From contig JAQGMI010000071.1 of assembly GCA_028292435.1 (NCBI GenBank), forward strand, positions 1 through 45,190: a DNA stretch of 45,190 nucleotides, given 5' to 3'. Under the pieces are notes generated by a model. The model was given only the letters and a program-made list of their open reading frames with translations. It did not search any database and was not told where the DNA came from. Positions 1 through 7,666 of the stretch are shown here, one piece after another. Numbering within the stretch: position 1 is the first letter of the stretch; the number at the start of each line of letters is the position of its first letter. A program made the position numbers and the translations under genes. Origin of the DNA: Betaproteobacteria bacterium (GTDB taxonomy: Bacteria > Pseudomonadota > Gammaproteobacteria > Burkholderiales > SG8-41).

Positions 1-1
1 G

Positions 2-160
2 ATCAACCGCATCCTTGAACTTCCCGAGGTCAGATTGAGCCTCGCGAACGACGGCGCCGAACCCGCCGGCGGCACGCCCGAGCACATGGCGCAGTCGGCG
101 CGAGCGGAGAGCGTCAAGTGGAATAAGCTCATCCGCGATCTCAATCTGCGCGTCGAGTAA
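2..160 (+). CDS. Bug/TctC-family periplasmic receptor, C-terminal fragment cut by window edge
   Basis: An open frame enters from the left edge and stops with TAA at 158-160, giving 52 residues. The tail has the usual ending of Bug (tripartite tricarboxylate transporter) solute-binding proteins: a glycine-containing loop before a helix, GGTPEHMAQSARAESVKWNK, then a short basic end. Full-length family members in this window have the same layout (for example FxxxIKAExAKWGKVVK at their ends). Only 18 bases separate it from the carboxyltransferase at 179, so the two are probably co-transcribed, which suggests the receptor imports a substrate or precursor for that enzyme. The signal peptide and ligand site lie outside the window. 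Confidence 0.8.
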   Translation: MNRILELPEVRLSLANDGAEPAGGTPEHMAQSARAESVKWNKLIRDLNLRVE

Positions 161-178
161 CTGCAAGCAGGAACGGTC

Positions 179-1708
179 ATGGCCTTTGAAGAACATTTGA
201 AAGAACTCGCCGCACGCCAACAGCGGGCGCTTGCGATGGGCGGCGAAGAGAAGCTCGCGCAACGCAAGGCACAGGGTGTGCTCAACGCGCGCGACCGCAT
301 CGCACGGTTGTTCGATCCCGGCACGTTTCTCGAGTCGGGCATGCTCGCGGTTTCGAATCGTCCCGAAGACCGGCACACCACACCAGCCGACGGCAAGGTC
401 GGGGGTTTCGGCCGCGTCAACGGCCGCGAAGCCGGCGTGCTTGCGAATGATTTCACCGTTAAAGGCGCGTCGAGCGCCAACATCAACATCAAGAAACTGA
501 AGCACCTGAAGAACACCGCCAAAAAGCGCGGTGTGCCCATGGTGTTTCTCGGCGAGTCGACCGGCGCGCGCATGCCCGACGTGATGGGCGCATCGAGCAT
601 CGGTTCGAAAGACGACCCGACGGAATATCAGCGCATGCGCGAAGTGCCGTGGGCAGCCGCCGTGCTCGGCCATTGTTACGGGTCTTCGGCGTGGTACGGC
701 TCGATGTCGGATTTTTGCGTGATGCGCAAAGGCGCCATCATGGCGGTGTCGAGCCCGCGCTTGATCTCGATGGCGACGGGCAAGGCGGTCGATCCCGAGG
801 AACTCGGCGGCTGGCGCGTGCACGCCGAAGTCAGCGGCCTGGTCGACCAGGTCGTCGATACCGACGAAGAAGCCATCGACGCGATCAAACAGTTCTTGAG
901 CTATATGCCGAGCCATCACAACGAGGCACCCCCGCGCGTAGCGGTGCCCGCGCGCTCGGATGACGCCATCAAGGACGTGATGAAGCTCGTCCCCGAGACA
1001 AGCAATCAGGTGTACGACATGCGTAAAGTCGTTGCCGCGATTGTCGATCTGGATTCGATGTTCGAATTGAAAGCGCGCTTCGGCAAAACCATCATCACCG
1101 CGCTCGCGCGGATGGACGGCCAGACGATCGGCGTCATCGCCAACAACCCGCTGTTCAAAGGCGGCGCGATCGACGCGGACGCCTGCCAGAAAGTGCAAAG
1201 CTTCCTGGTGCTGTGCGATTCGTTCAACATCCCGATCGTCTTTCTCGTCGACCAGCCCGGCTTCCTGATCGGGATGGAAGGCGAGCAAAAAGGCGTCACC
1301 GGCAAAGTGATGAACTGGCTGAACGCGATGACACTATGCACGGTGCCGAAAATCTCGATCATCGTGCGCAAAAGCTACGGTCTTGCGGTCTCGAACATGG
1401 GCGCGGGCGGTAATTCGGATGAACTTTGCTGCTGGGTAACCGCCGAAGTCAGCTTCATGAAACCGGAGTTCGGCGCCAAGGTCGTGTTCGGCGTGACGGA
1501 AGACGAGCCGGAAAAATTCAAGGCCGCCGTCGAAAAAATGACCAGGGGCTCGACGCCGTACGACATGGCCGCGATATACACCGCACAGAATGTGATCGAT
1601 CCACGCGATACCCGGGATTATTTGAAACACGTGCTGGCAATACACCGCCCGCGGCTCACCAACGGCGTCGGCGAGCATTTGATGCGCACCTGGCCGACCA
1701 GTTATTAG
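179..1708 (+). CDS. acyl-CoA carboxylase, carboxyltransferase (beta) subunit, copy 1
   Basis: The 509-residue protein is a full-length carboxyltransferase of the propionyl/methylcrotonyl/geranyl-CoA carboxylase type. It moves the carboxyl group from carboxybiotin to an acyl-CoA in the cytoplasm. Two crotonase-like halves are visible. The N-terminal half has GESTGAR (residues 125-131), which occupies the acyl-CoA oxyanion position. The C-terminal half has VDQPGFLIGME near 356 and RKSYGLA near 397, the biotin-side motifs. The ATG at 179 follows AGGAAC at SD distance. It closely resembles the copy at 6112, including the MAFE start and the MRTWPTS end, so the two are paralogues. No biotin carboxylase is fused. 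The partners are presumably the carrier at 3333 and the biotin carboxylase at 7667. The acyl-CoA substrate cannot be read from the sequence. Confidence 0.9.
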   Translation: MAFEEHLKELAARQQRALAMGGEEKLAQRKAQGVLNARDRIARLFDPGTFLESGMLAVSNRPEDRHTTPADGKVGGFGRVNGREAGVLANDFTVKGASSANINIKKLKHLKNTAKKRGVPMVFLGESTGARMPDVMGASSIGSKDDPTEYQRMREVPWAAAVLGHCYGSSAWYGSMSDFCVMRKGAIMAVSSPRLISMATGKAVDPEELGGWRVHAEVSGLVDQVVDTDEEAIDAIKQFLSYMPSHHNEAPPRVAVPARSDDAIKDVMKLVPETSNQVYDMRKVVAAIVDLDSMFELKARFGKTIITALARMDGQTIGVIANNPLFKGGAIDADACQKVQSFLVLCDSFNIPIVFLVDQPGFLIGMEGEQKGVTGKVMNWLNAMTLCTVPKISIIVRKSYGLAVSNMGAGGNSDELCCWVTAEVSFMKPEFGAKVVFGVTEDEPEKFKAAVEKMTRGSTPYDMAAIYTAQNVIDPRDTRDYLKHVLAIHRPRLTNGVGEHLMRTWPTSY

Positions 1709-1720
1709 TCGCGCAAAGAA

Positions 1721-2389
1721 CTATTCGCCGACTTCGAGCGCCGTCATGCGCCAGCGTGTGCCGCTACTGGCAAAGCACGCACGATACTCGAGCGGGCTGC
1801 GCACGTGCTCTTCAGGCACATAACCTTCCGTCGCACCGCTCTTCAGCTTGACCCACTTCTGAGTCGATTCCTTATTCTGGTCCGCCACTTCCCAATCGGC
1901 GACGGCAACCAGGTCGTAAGACAATGAAGCCAGTGTGACGGCGTTCGCTGCCGGCTGGGCTTTGAGCAGCGTCTCTCGCGCGATAACCGCGCCCGACGCA
2001 TTGCCGGCGTTATCGCGCGGCCACCGGTAATACACATAGGGCGCGCACAGTTCCTGCGTTTTTGCATCGCGCTTTACATAGACGCTGCCGAGAAACAGCA
2101 GTTTCGCGAGCTCGGTCCACAACGGGCCGTCGGCCGATTGCAGTTCCCACAGTTTCTTGAATTCCGCCTCGCCGTCGGTTCCGGACATGTTGCGGATTCT
2201 GCGATCGACGATGCCGAGCACGAACTGCTGATCGCGTTTTGCCAGCGCTTCGACGAGCCGCGCTTTAAAACGCGGCCAGTTCGGGTCGCTCGCGCCCTCG
2301 TCGACCGGCGCAAGTTTCAGTTGCTGCGCTGAAGCTGCAACCGCAAACAGCAACAGGCAAGCGAGACCAAGCGCGCTCGCGACGCGCAT
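1721..2389 (-). CDS. exported SH3-like domain protein, function unknown
   Basis: The product is 222 residues. The N-terminus is a clear signal peptide (MRVASALGLACLLLFAVAAS, then AQ cleavage site), so the protein is exported. The middle part (about residues 30-130) is a helical region without a motif I recognise. The C-terminal third contains WVKLKSGATEGYVPEEHVRS, the pattern of a bacterial SH3-like fold, which often binds peptidoglycan or peptides. The ATG at 2389 overlaps the stop of the upstream crotonase gene (TGATG), so translation is probably coupled. A GTG one codon earlier is an alternative start. It converges with the carboxyltransferase ending at 1708. Its role beside acyl-CoA genes is unclear. 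Confidence 0.75.
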   Translation of the reverse strand: MRVASALGLACLLLFAVAASAQQLKLAPVDEGASDPNWPRFKARLVEALAKRDQQFVLGIVDRRIRNMSGTDGEAEFKKLWELQSADGPLWTELAKLLFLGSVYVKRDAKTQELCAPYVYYRWPRDNAGNASGAVIARETLLKAQPAANAVTLASLSYDLVAVADWEVADQNKESTQKWVKLKSGATEGYVPEEHVRSPLEYRACFASSGTRWRMTALEVGE

Positions 2390-3195
2390 CACGCGCCCTT
2401 GAATTTACCGCGCCGCTTTTCAAAAAACGCGGTCAGCGCTTCCTGATGGTCGTCCGTCTTATGACACAGCGCCTGGAAACTCGAGCACACATCGAGATGT
2501 TCGGCGAGCGGCTGCGTTTGCGCGAGTTTGAGCAGACGCTTGGCGTAACGTACGGCGAGCGGGGGTTTCTGCGCGATCTTGCCGGCGATCTCGCGCGCGC
2601 GCGACATCAACGCGTCGGGTTCCGTGACTTCGAGCAGGATGCCGAGGGCCTTGGCTTCCTCAGCTTTGACGATGCGCCCCGTGAGCGTCAGCTCCGCTGC
2701 GCGCTGATAACCGAGCAAGCGCTGCAAAAACCACGCGCCGCCGTCGCCGGGAATGATGCCGAGATTGACGAACGTCTCGCCGAATTGTGCGTTGGTCGAG
2801 CCGATGCGGATGTCGCACATGTTCGTCAGATCGAAACCGGCGCCGATGGCCGGTCCGTTGACCGCCGCGATCACCGGAATTTCGGCGTCCTGCATCGCGA
2901 GCGGAATGCGTTGGATGCCATGCTTGTAGCCCTGCTGCAGCAAATGCGGCGCCGCTTTCGAGCGCTCGCCCATCGTTTTGATATTGCCGCCGGCTGAAAA
3001 TGCGCTGCCGTCGCCCGTGAGTATGAGCACCGAAACATCCGGGCTCGTGTTGGCCCACGAAAGCGTTGTGACAATATCCGAGGTCAGATCAGTGCTCGTT
3101 AGAGCATTGCGCACGTCGTCGCGTTTGAACGTGAGCACGGCGACGCGATCATCGAGCGACAAGCCGGCGTCTTTGAGCTGCGGTAAGGCTGACAT
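2389..3195 (-). CDS. crotonase-superfamily protein (enoyl-CoA hydratase/isomerase-like) with altered catalytic positions
   Basis: The product is a 268-residue single-domain crotonase. The CoA/oxyanion motif SAFSAGGNIKTM (about 64-75) and the second oxyanion region GPAIGAGFDLTNMCDI (about 114-129) are clear. In classical hydratases two glutamates act, one in GGGCE and one in GQPE. Here the corresponding residues appear to be Asp122 and Phe142 (FGETFVNLG), so ordinary enoyl-CoA hydration is doubtful. Isomerase, thioesterase or decarboxylase chemistry is possible. The ATG at 3195 is preceded by AAGGAAT. It is divergent from the biotin carrier at 3333, and the exported SH3-like gene overlaps its stop codon. 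Family assignment is firm; reaction unknown. Confidence 0.85.
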   Translation of the reverse strand: MSALPQLKDAGLSLDDRVAVLTFKRDDVRNALTSTDLTSDIVTTLSWANTSPDVSVLILTGDGSAFSAGGNIKTMGERSKAAPHLLQQGYKHGIQRIPLAMQDAEIPVIAAVNGPAIGAGFDLTNMCDIRIGSTNAQFGETFVNLGIIPGDGGAWFLQRLLGYQRAAELTLTGRIVKAEEAKALGILLEVTEPDALMSRAREIAGKIAQKPPLAVRYAKRLLKLAQTQPLAEHLDVCSSFQALCHKTDDHQEALTAFFEKRRGKFKGA

Positions 3196-3281
3196 GAGAG
3201 ATTCCTTCAGGGAAATTGAATGCGGCGTGAACGGCTATGGTAAGCGCTCGGGGTTGGCCTTACAACGGCCGCTACCCGCGA

Positions 3282-3290
3282 TGCTATACT
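3282..3290 (+). promoter_or_regulatory. predicted extended -10 promoter for the biotin-carrier gene
   Basis: TGC followed by TATACT (3285-3290) fits an extended -10 element (TGnTATAAT, one mismatch). It lies 42 bases before the carrier ATG in the gap between divergent genes. No good -35 is seen at 17 bases, which is usual for extended -10 promoters. This is read from the sequence only. Confidence 0.45.
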
Positions 3291-3332
3291 TTGCGCTCAC
3301 CTGTCTTCCGCTGTTCGCGAGGGAAAAGAATC

Positions 3333-3554
3333 ATGGCAAAAATCGAAGTCAAATCCGAAATCACCGGCACCGTATGGCAGCTCAAAGCGAAACCCGGCGA
3401 TAAGGTCGCGGAGGGCGACACGCTGATCGTGATTGAATCCATGAAAATGGAAATACCGGTCATCACCGAAGACGGCGGCACGGTCAAGGAAATCCTGGTC
3501 AAGGAAAAAGACCCGGTCGCAGAAGGCCAGGTTGTCGCCATTCTCGAAGGCTAG
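3333..3554 (+). CDS. stand-alone biotin (biotinyl/lipoyl-domain) carrier protein
   Basis: The 73-residue protein is little more than one biotinyl-attachment domain. It holds ESMKME at 35-40, with Lys38 the predicted biotinylated lysine. Paired beta-hairpin signatures (ITGTVWQLKAKPGDKV and GGTVKEILVKEKDPV) flank it. Full BCCP proteins carry a Pro/Ala-rich linker and an extra thumb; both are absent. The ATG at 3333 is preceded by GAGGGAAAAGA, a good SD. The biotin carboxylase at 7667 ends without a carrier domain and the carboxyltransferases have none, so this protein is the likely mobile carrier of the complex. It sits alone between two minus-strand genes and has its own predicted promoter. 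A lipoyl role is unlikely because the motif is MKM. Confidence 0.9.
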   Translation: MAKIEVKSEITGTVWQLKAKPGDKVAEGDTLIVIESMKMEIPVITEDGGTVKEILVKEKDPVAEGQVVAILEG

Positions 3555-3631
3555 ACCGCGCTAAACGTAACAGCGTGCATTCAGCGCGCATTACAGCGCG
3601 TAACACGGCCGCAGCACGGCTAAGCCGCGCT

Positions 3632-4378
3632 TCAAAGCTCCGCGAGTTCCCTCAGCTTTTTGATCGCTTCATCCCGCGAGGCGCGCACCCGCTCTTCTGC
3701 TGCGCGCTGCGCGCGCTCGCCGTCGCCGTCGCGCACCGCTTTGACGAGCTCCTGCCAATGCTTGACTGATTGGCGGCGGCGCAGCTCGCTGGCGAGCCCG
3801 AGCCTCGAGTAACGAAGCGTCTGGCGCGCGAGTGCATTGAGAATCGCCCGCAGCCGCGGGCTTTTCGATGCCGCAGTCAACGCGCTGTTCAGGCGGAACA
3901 CGCATTCAACATACTCGTCGCTGTGCCGCGCATTTTTCGCGAGCCGCGACAGTTCCGCGACCTCCGCTTCAAGCAGCGGCAGAAGCTTCAGCCGCTCCGG
4001 ATCTTCGGCGATACCGCGATCGCGCAAGCCGTTCAAGGCGACACGAATGTCGAAAATTTCGCGCACTTCCTGGATGTTGAGTTTGGTCACCTGCGCGCCG
4101 CGGCGCGCCAGGATCGTCACGAGGCCATCGTTCTCGAGCAGCCGCAGCGCATCGCGCACCGGCCCGCGGCTCACGCCGAACTCGGCAGCCAGCGCCTGCT
4201 CCATGATGCGCTGGCCCGGCGCATAAGTGCCGGCGGTAATACGCCCCGCCAGTTGGGCCGCAATCTGGGCCGGCAACGACAGCATTGGCGAATTCGCCGC
4301 ATGCTGAATCGGCGCCGGTGCCGGCGCGCGAACCGGTGTCGCGCGCGCGGAGGTCGTACGGATAGCAGGGCGTCCCAT
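3632..4378 (-). CDS. GntR-family transcriptional regulator (FadR/FCD-like)
   Basis: The 248-residue protein has a winged helix-turn-helix at about 33-97, with the GntR signature LAAEFGVSRGPVRDALRLLE. An all-helical effector domain of FCD type follows to the end. In FCD domains an Asp and three His usually bind metal and a carboxylate ligand. The first expected His (FH..L) reads FRLN here, while the later one (VKHWQ) is kept, so the metal site may be incomplete. The first 32 residues are a Pro/Ala-rich extension; Met33 is an alternative start. It is divergent from the carboxyltransferase at 4520, and a perfect palindrome lies between them (4405-4420), so it probably controls that operon and itself. 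The likely ligand is an organic acid or acyl-CoA. Confidence 0.9.
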   Translation of the reverse strand: MGRPAIRTTSARATPVRAPAPAPIQHAANSPMLSLPAQIAAQLAGRITAGTYAPGQRIMEQALAAEFGVSRGPVRDALRLLENDGLVTILARRGAQVTKLNIQEVREIFDIRVALNGLRDRGIAEDPERLKLLPLLEAEVAELSRLAKNARHSDEYVECVFRLNSALTAASKSPRLRAILNALARQTLRYSRLGLASELRRRQSVKHWQELVKAVRDGDGERAQRAAEERVRASRDEAIKKLRELAEL

Positions 4379-4404
4379 CCCGTTAACTTAACCAATATCT
4401 TGTC

Positions 4405-4420
4405 AGATTGTCAACAATCT
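4405..4420. promoter_or_regulatory. predicted GntR operator palindrome
   Basis: AGATTGT-CA-ACAATCT is a perfect inverted repeat with 7-base arms and a 2-base centre. Its core TTGTCAACAA resembles the GT-N(2-3)-AC half-site layout bound by FadR-type GntR proteins. It lies 27 bases upstream of the regulator's own ATG and 2 bases before a -35-like TTGACA for the opposite operon. A bound repressor could therefore block both. Confidence 0.6.
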
Positions 4421-4422
4421 CA

Positions 4423-4452
4423 TTGACAGCAAAAGTGCCATGCGGCTAGCAT
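4423..4452 (+). promoter_or_regulatory. predicted sigma70-type promoter of the carboxylase operon
   Basis: A perfect -35 TTGACA (4423-4428) is followed after 18 bases by TAGCAT (4447-4452, 4 of 6 matches to the -10). Transcription would start near 4459. That lies downstream of the first in-frame ATG (4451), so the ATG at 4520 is the better start for the carboxyltransferase. Confidence 0.55.
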
Positions 4453-4479
4453 GGCTGTCCCTTATCCCGTAACGAATGT

Positions 4480-4504
4480 GCCTGCCCGCGCCCTGCGGGC
4501 AGGC
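4480..4504 (+). other. strong hairpin in the 5' leader of the carboxyltransferase
   Basis: GCCTGCCCGC, a 5-base loop (GCCCT), then GCGGGCAGGC form a perfect 10-bp stem ending 15 bases before the ATG at 4520. No T-run follows, so it is not a simple terminator. There is no clear SD between hairpin and ATG. It may affect translation or mRNA stability, or it may be a dispersed palindrome. Confidence 0.5.
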
Positions 4505-4519
4505 GCCTTCCTTCAAACC

Positions 4520-6088
4520 ATGAGCTGGCGAGCAGAAGCCGAGGAGATTCAACGTCGTCGCGCGCTCGCCGAAGCGTGCGGCGGTGCCGCGGCCGTTGCC
4601 AAACATCATGCCGCCGGCAAGTTCACCATTCGCGAGCGTATCCACCGGCTGCTCGACGCACAGACGTTTCAGGAAGTCGGCAAGCTGGCCGGCAAAGCGA
4701 GTTATGACGAAGCGGGCGCACTCACTGGATTCACCCCTTCGCCCTACGTCGCCGGCATCGGCAAAATCGACGGCCGTCCGGTCGCCGTCGGCGGCGAAGA
4801 CTACACGATTAAAGGCGGCGCCGGTTTCGGAGGCGCCCGCCGCAAAGGCGGACAGGGCGGCTTCATCGAAGATCTCGCGTCGCAATACCGGATTCCGCTG
4901 GTGAATCTGGTCGACGGCGTCGGCGGCAGTGTCACCTCGATTTCCAAGCGCGGTCACGCGACGTTTCCCGGTTCCGGTCCTGACGGTTTCGAGCGCTCGG
5001 TCGAGCTCATGGGCATCGTGCCCGTCGTCAGCGCGGTGATGGGTACGGCGGCAGGCGGTCCTTCCGGCCGCGCAATCCTCGCGCACTGGACGGTCATGGT
5101 GAAAGACCACAGCCAGATTTTCGCGGCGGGGCCGCCCGTGGTCGAGCGCGCGTTCGGCACCAAGGTTACGAAGGAAGAACTCGGCGGTCACAAGATGGCC
5201 GTCGATACCGCCGGCACGATCGACAACGCAGCCGAAGACGAGGCCGATTGCCTCGCGCAGATCAGGCGCTTTCTCTCGTACATGCCGTCGAACGTGTGGG
5301 AATTGCCGCCGCGTGTTCCATGCAGCGATCCGGCTGATCGCTGCGAAGACGCGCTCGTCGATATCGTGCCGCGCTCCCAGCGCCAGCCGTACAACATGCG
5401 CAAGCTGATCGAACATATCGTCGATCGTGATTCGACGTTCGAAATCCAGCCGACGTTCGGCCGCGCCGTCATCACGAGTCTCGCCCGCATGAACGGCATG
5501 GTGGTCGGCATCATCGCGAACAATCCGATGTTCGGCGGCATCGTCGACGTCAAAGCCGCGCGCAAGCAAACACACTTCACCGAGCTGTGCGACAGCTTCA
5601 ACATTCCGCTCGTGTTTCTGGTTGATGTGCCGGGATTTCAAATCGGCATGGAAGCCGAGGCCGCCGGCATTCTGCGCATCGGCATGCAGGGGCGCTATCT
5701 CAACATGCAGTTGTCGGTGCCCGTCTTTACCGTCGTCGTGCGCAAATGTTATGGCATGGCGGGCGGCAGCACGATCGATCGTAACGGGCTTAACTTCAAA
5801 ATCGCGTGGCCCTCCGCGGAATGGGGTTCGTTGCCGCTCGAGGGCGGCGTCAAAGCTGCATTTCGCCGCGAAATCGAAGCGGCGGCCGACCCCGTGCAGA
5901 AAGAAGCCGAAATCGAAAAAGAAATTCGCCGCATGACCTCCCCGTTCCTCACCGCCGAAGCATTCGGCGTCGAAGACATCATTGACCCGCGCGAAACACG
6001 GCCTTATTTGTGCAGCTTCCTCGAAGCAGCGCAGGTCGGCATGAAAACGCGCACCGGCCCGCGCCTGCGCGCCGGTGTCCGGCCCTGA
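4520..6088 (+). CDS. acyl-CoA carboxylase, carboxyltransferase subunit, copy 2 (divergent)
   Basis: The ATG at 4520 gives 522 residues starting MSWRAEAEEIQRRRALAEA. An in-frame ATG at 4451 lies inside the predicted -10 and is less likely. The protein is a complete two-half carboxyltransferase, with VDGVGGS near 129 in the N-half and VDVPGFQIGME near 367 and RKCYGMAGG near 407 in the C-half. It differs from copies 1 and 3: the N-half oxyanion loop reads DGVGGSVTS instead of GESTGARxPD. Its substrate preference or role may therefore differ. It is first in an operon with copy 3 (23-base gap) and the biotin carboxylase. The divergent GntR gene probably controls it. Confidence 0.9.
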   Translation: MSWRAEAEEIQRRRALAEACGGAAAVAKHHAAGKFTIRERIHRLLDAQTFQEVGKLAGKASYDEAGALTGFTPSPYVAGIGKIDGRPVAVGGEDYTIKGGAGFGGARRKGGQGGFIEDLASQYRIPLVNLVDGVGGSVTSISKRGHATFPGSGPDGFERSVELMGIVPVVSAVMGTAAGGPSGRAILAHWTVMVKDHSQIFAAGPPVVERAFGTKVTKEELGGHKMAVDTAGTIDNAAEDEADCLAQIRRFLSYMPSNVWELPPRVPCSDPADRCEDALVDIVPRSQRQPYNMRKLIEHIVDRDSTFEIQPTFGRAVITSLARMNGMVVGIIANNPMFGGIVDVKAARKQTHFTELCDSFNIPLVFLVDVPGFQIGMEAEAAGILRIGMQGRYLNMQLSVPVFTVVVRKCYGMAGGSTIDRNGLNFKIAWPSAEWGSLPLEGGVKAAFRREIEAAADPVQKEAEIEKEIRRMTSPFLTAEAFGVEDIIDPRETRPYLCSFLEAAQVGMKTRTGPRLRAGVRP

Positions 6089-6111
6089 CTGAATCTAACG
6101 GAAAAGCAACT

Positions 6112-7647
6112 ATGGCATTCGAAAAATTATTAGAAGAATACGCGGCGCGCCGTGCACGCGCGTTAGCCGGCGGCGGCGCTGACAAACTCGCGCGGCGCAC
6201 AAAGGCGGGAATGCTCAATGCGCGCGAGCGCATCGCCGCCCTCGTTGACGAAGGCAGCTTCATCGAATCCGGCCTCTTCGGCGCGTCCGGCGTTTATCCC
6301 GAGCAGGAAGCGGAAACCCAAACCGACGGCAAGCTCGCCGGCTTTGCACGTATTGATAACCGCGACGTCGCGATCGTCGTCAACGACTTCACGGTCAAGG
6401 GCGCATCGACGAGCGCGACCAACGGCAAGAAAGTCGGCCACATGAAGCGTACGGCGACCGAACGCGGCATGCCGCTCGTCGTCGTCGGCGAATCGACCGG
6501 CGCGCGCCTGCCCGATGCGATGGGCTCGCGCGGCATGGGCCTGCTGCTCGGCAACGACAACACGCAGTTCCGCCGCACGCGCGAAACGCCGCTTGCAACG
6601 GCGGTTGTTGGCCCGTCATTCGGTTCGTCGGCATGGCTCGCTTGCCTCGCTGATTTCGCTGTCATGCAAAAAGGCGCGACCATGGCGGTGTCAAGCCCGC
6701 GCCTGATCGAGATGGCGCTCAACGAGAAAGTCGATCTCGAACAACTCGGCGGTTGGCGCATGCACGCCGAAATCACTGGCCTCATCGACCAGGTCGTCGA
6801 TACCGAAGAGGAGATGTTTGCGGCGATCAAGCGCTTCCTCTCCTACCTGCCGAGCCATCATCGCGAAGCGCCGCCCGATGCGCCGGTGCCCACGGGTTCA
6901 GGCGCCGACATGAAGGAGGTGTTCTCGATCCTGCCGGAGAAGCGCACGCAGGTGTACGACATGAAGCGCGTGGTCAAGGCGCTCGTCGACAAGGACACGT
7001 ATTTCGAAATCAAGCCGCGCTTTGGTAAAAGCGCGACGGTCGGCCTCGCGCGTCTCGGCGGCAAAAGCGTCGGTATCGTCGCCAACAATCCGCTGCATCG
7101 CGGCGGCGCGCTCGATGCGGACGCGTGCCGCAAGATCGTCGACTTTCTCGTCTTGTGCGATTCGTTCAACATCCCGATCGTCCTGCTGGTCGATACGCCG
7201 GGCTTTCAGATCGGCACCGAAGCCGAACGCAGCGGCGCGCCGGGCAAGATCATGAATTTCATGAATGCGATGACGCTGGTAACGGTACCCAAACTGTCGG
7301 TCATCCTGCGCAAGAGTTATGGCCGTGCGTATGTCTGCATGGGCGGCGGACGGCATTCCGACGATGTCGCCGCGTGGCCGACCGCCGAAATCAGTTTTAT
7401 GAGCCCCGAGTTCGCGACCACCATCGTGCACGGCGTACGCCCGGGCGACGCCGAATATCCGGCGCGGCTTGCCGAAATCGAGCAAGGCTCCGACGTGTGG
7501 GGACTCGCCTCGGTGTTTGCGGCGCAGGCCGTCATCGTACCGGCGGACACACGCGACTACCTGATCCGGATGCTCGATGTGTACAAGTTGCGGATGACCA
7601 AAGGCGTTGGCCAGCATCTGATGCGGACCTGGCCCACGAGCCATTAA
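6112..7647 (+). CDS. acyl-CoA carboxylase, carboxyltransferase subunit, copy 3
   Basis: The ATG at 6112 gives 511 residues (MAFEKLLEEYAARRARALAG), aligned with the start of copy 1. Both family halves are present: GESTGARLPD near 125, VDTPGFQIGTE near 359 and RKSYGRA near 399. It ends in MRTWPTSH, almost identical to the end of copy 1, so the two arose by duplication. It lies 19 bases before the biotin carboxylase, which makes it the best candidate partner for that subunit. Copies 2 and 3 in one operon could form separate enzymes sharing a biotin carboxylase and carrier, or a mixed carboxyltransferase; the sequence cannot decide. Confidence 0.9.
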   Translation: MAFEKLLEEYAARRARALAGGGADKLARRTKAGMLNARERIAALVDEGSFIESGLFGASGVYPEQEAETQTDGKLAGFARIDNRDVAIVVNDFTVKGASTSATNGKKVGHMKRTATERGMPLVVVGESTGARLPDAMGSRGMGLLLGNDNTQFRRTRETPLATAVVGPSFGSSAWLACLADFAVMQKGATMAVSSPRLIEMALNEKVDLEQLGGWRMHAEITGLIDQVVDTEEEMFAAIKRFLSYLPSHHREAPPDAPVPTGSGADMKEVFSILPEKRTQVYDMKRVVKALVDKDTYFEIKPRFGKSATVGLARLGGKSVGIVANNPLHRGGALDADACRKIVDFLVLCDSFNIPIVLLVDTPGFQIGTEAERSGAPGKIMNFMNAMTLVTVPKLSVILRKSYGRAYVCMGGGRHSDDVAAWPTAEISFMSPEFATTIVHGVRPGDAEYPARLAEIEQGSDVWGLASVFAAQAVIVPADTRDYLIRMLDVYKLRMTKGVGQHLMRTWPTSH

Positions 7648-7666
7648 AGATTGCCGAAAGGTTTCA

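Noticed and set aside
4451..4519. Earlier in-frame ATG of carboxyltransferase copy 2
   Set aside because: It overlaps the predicted -10, the added 23 residues are encoded partly by the leader hairpin, and family members start at the MSW position (4520).
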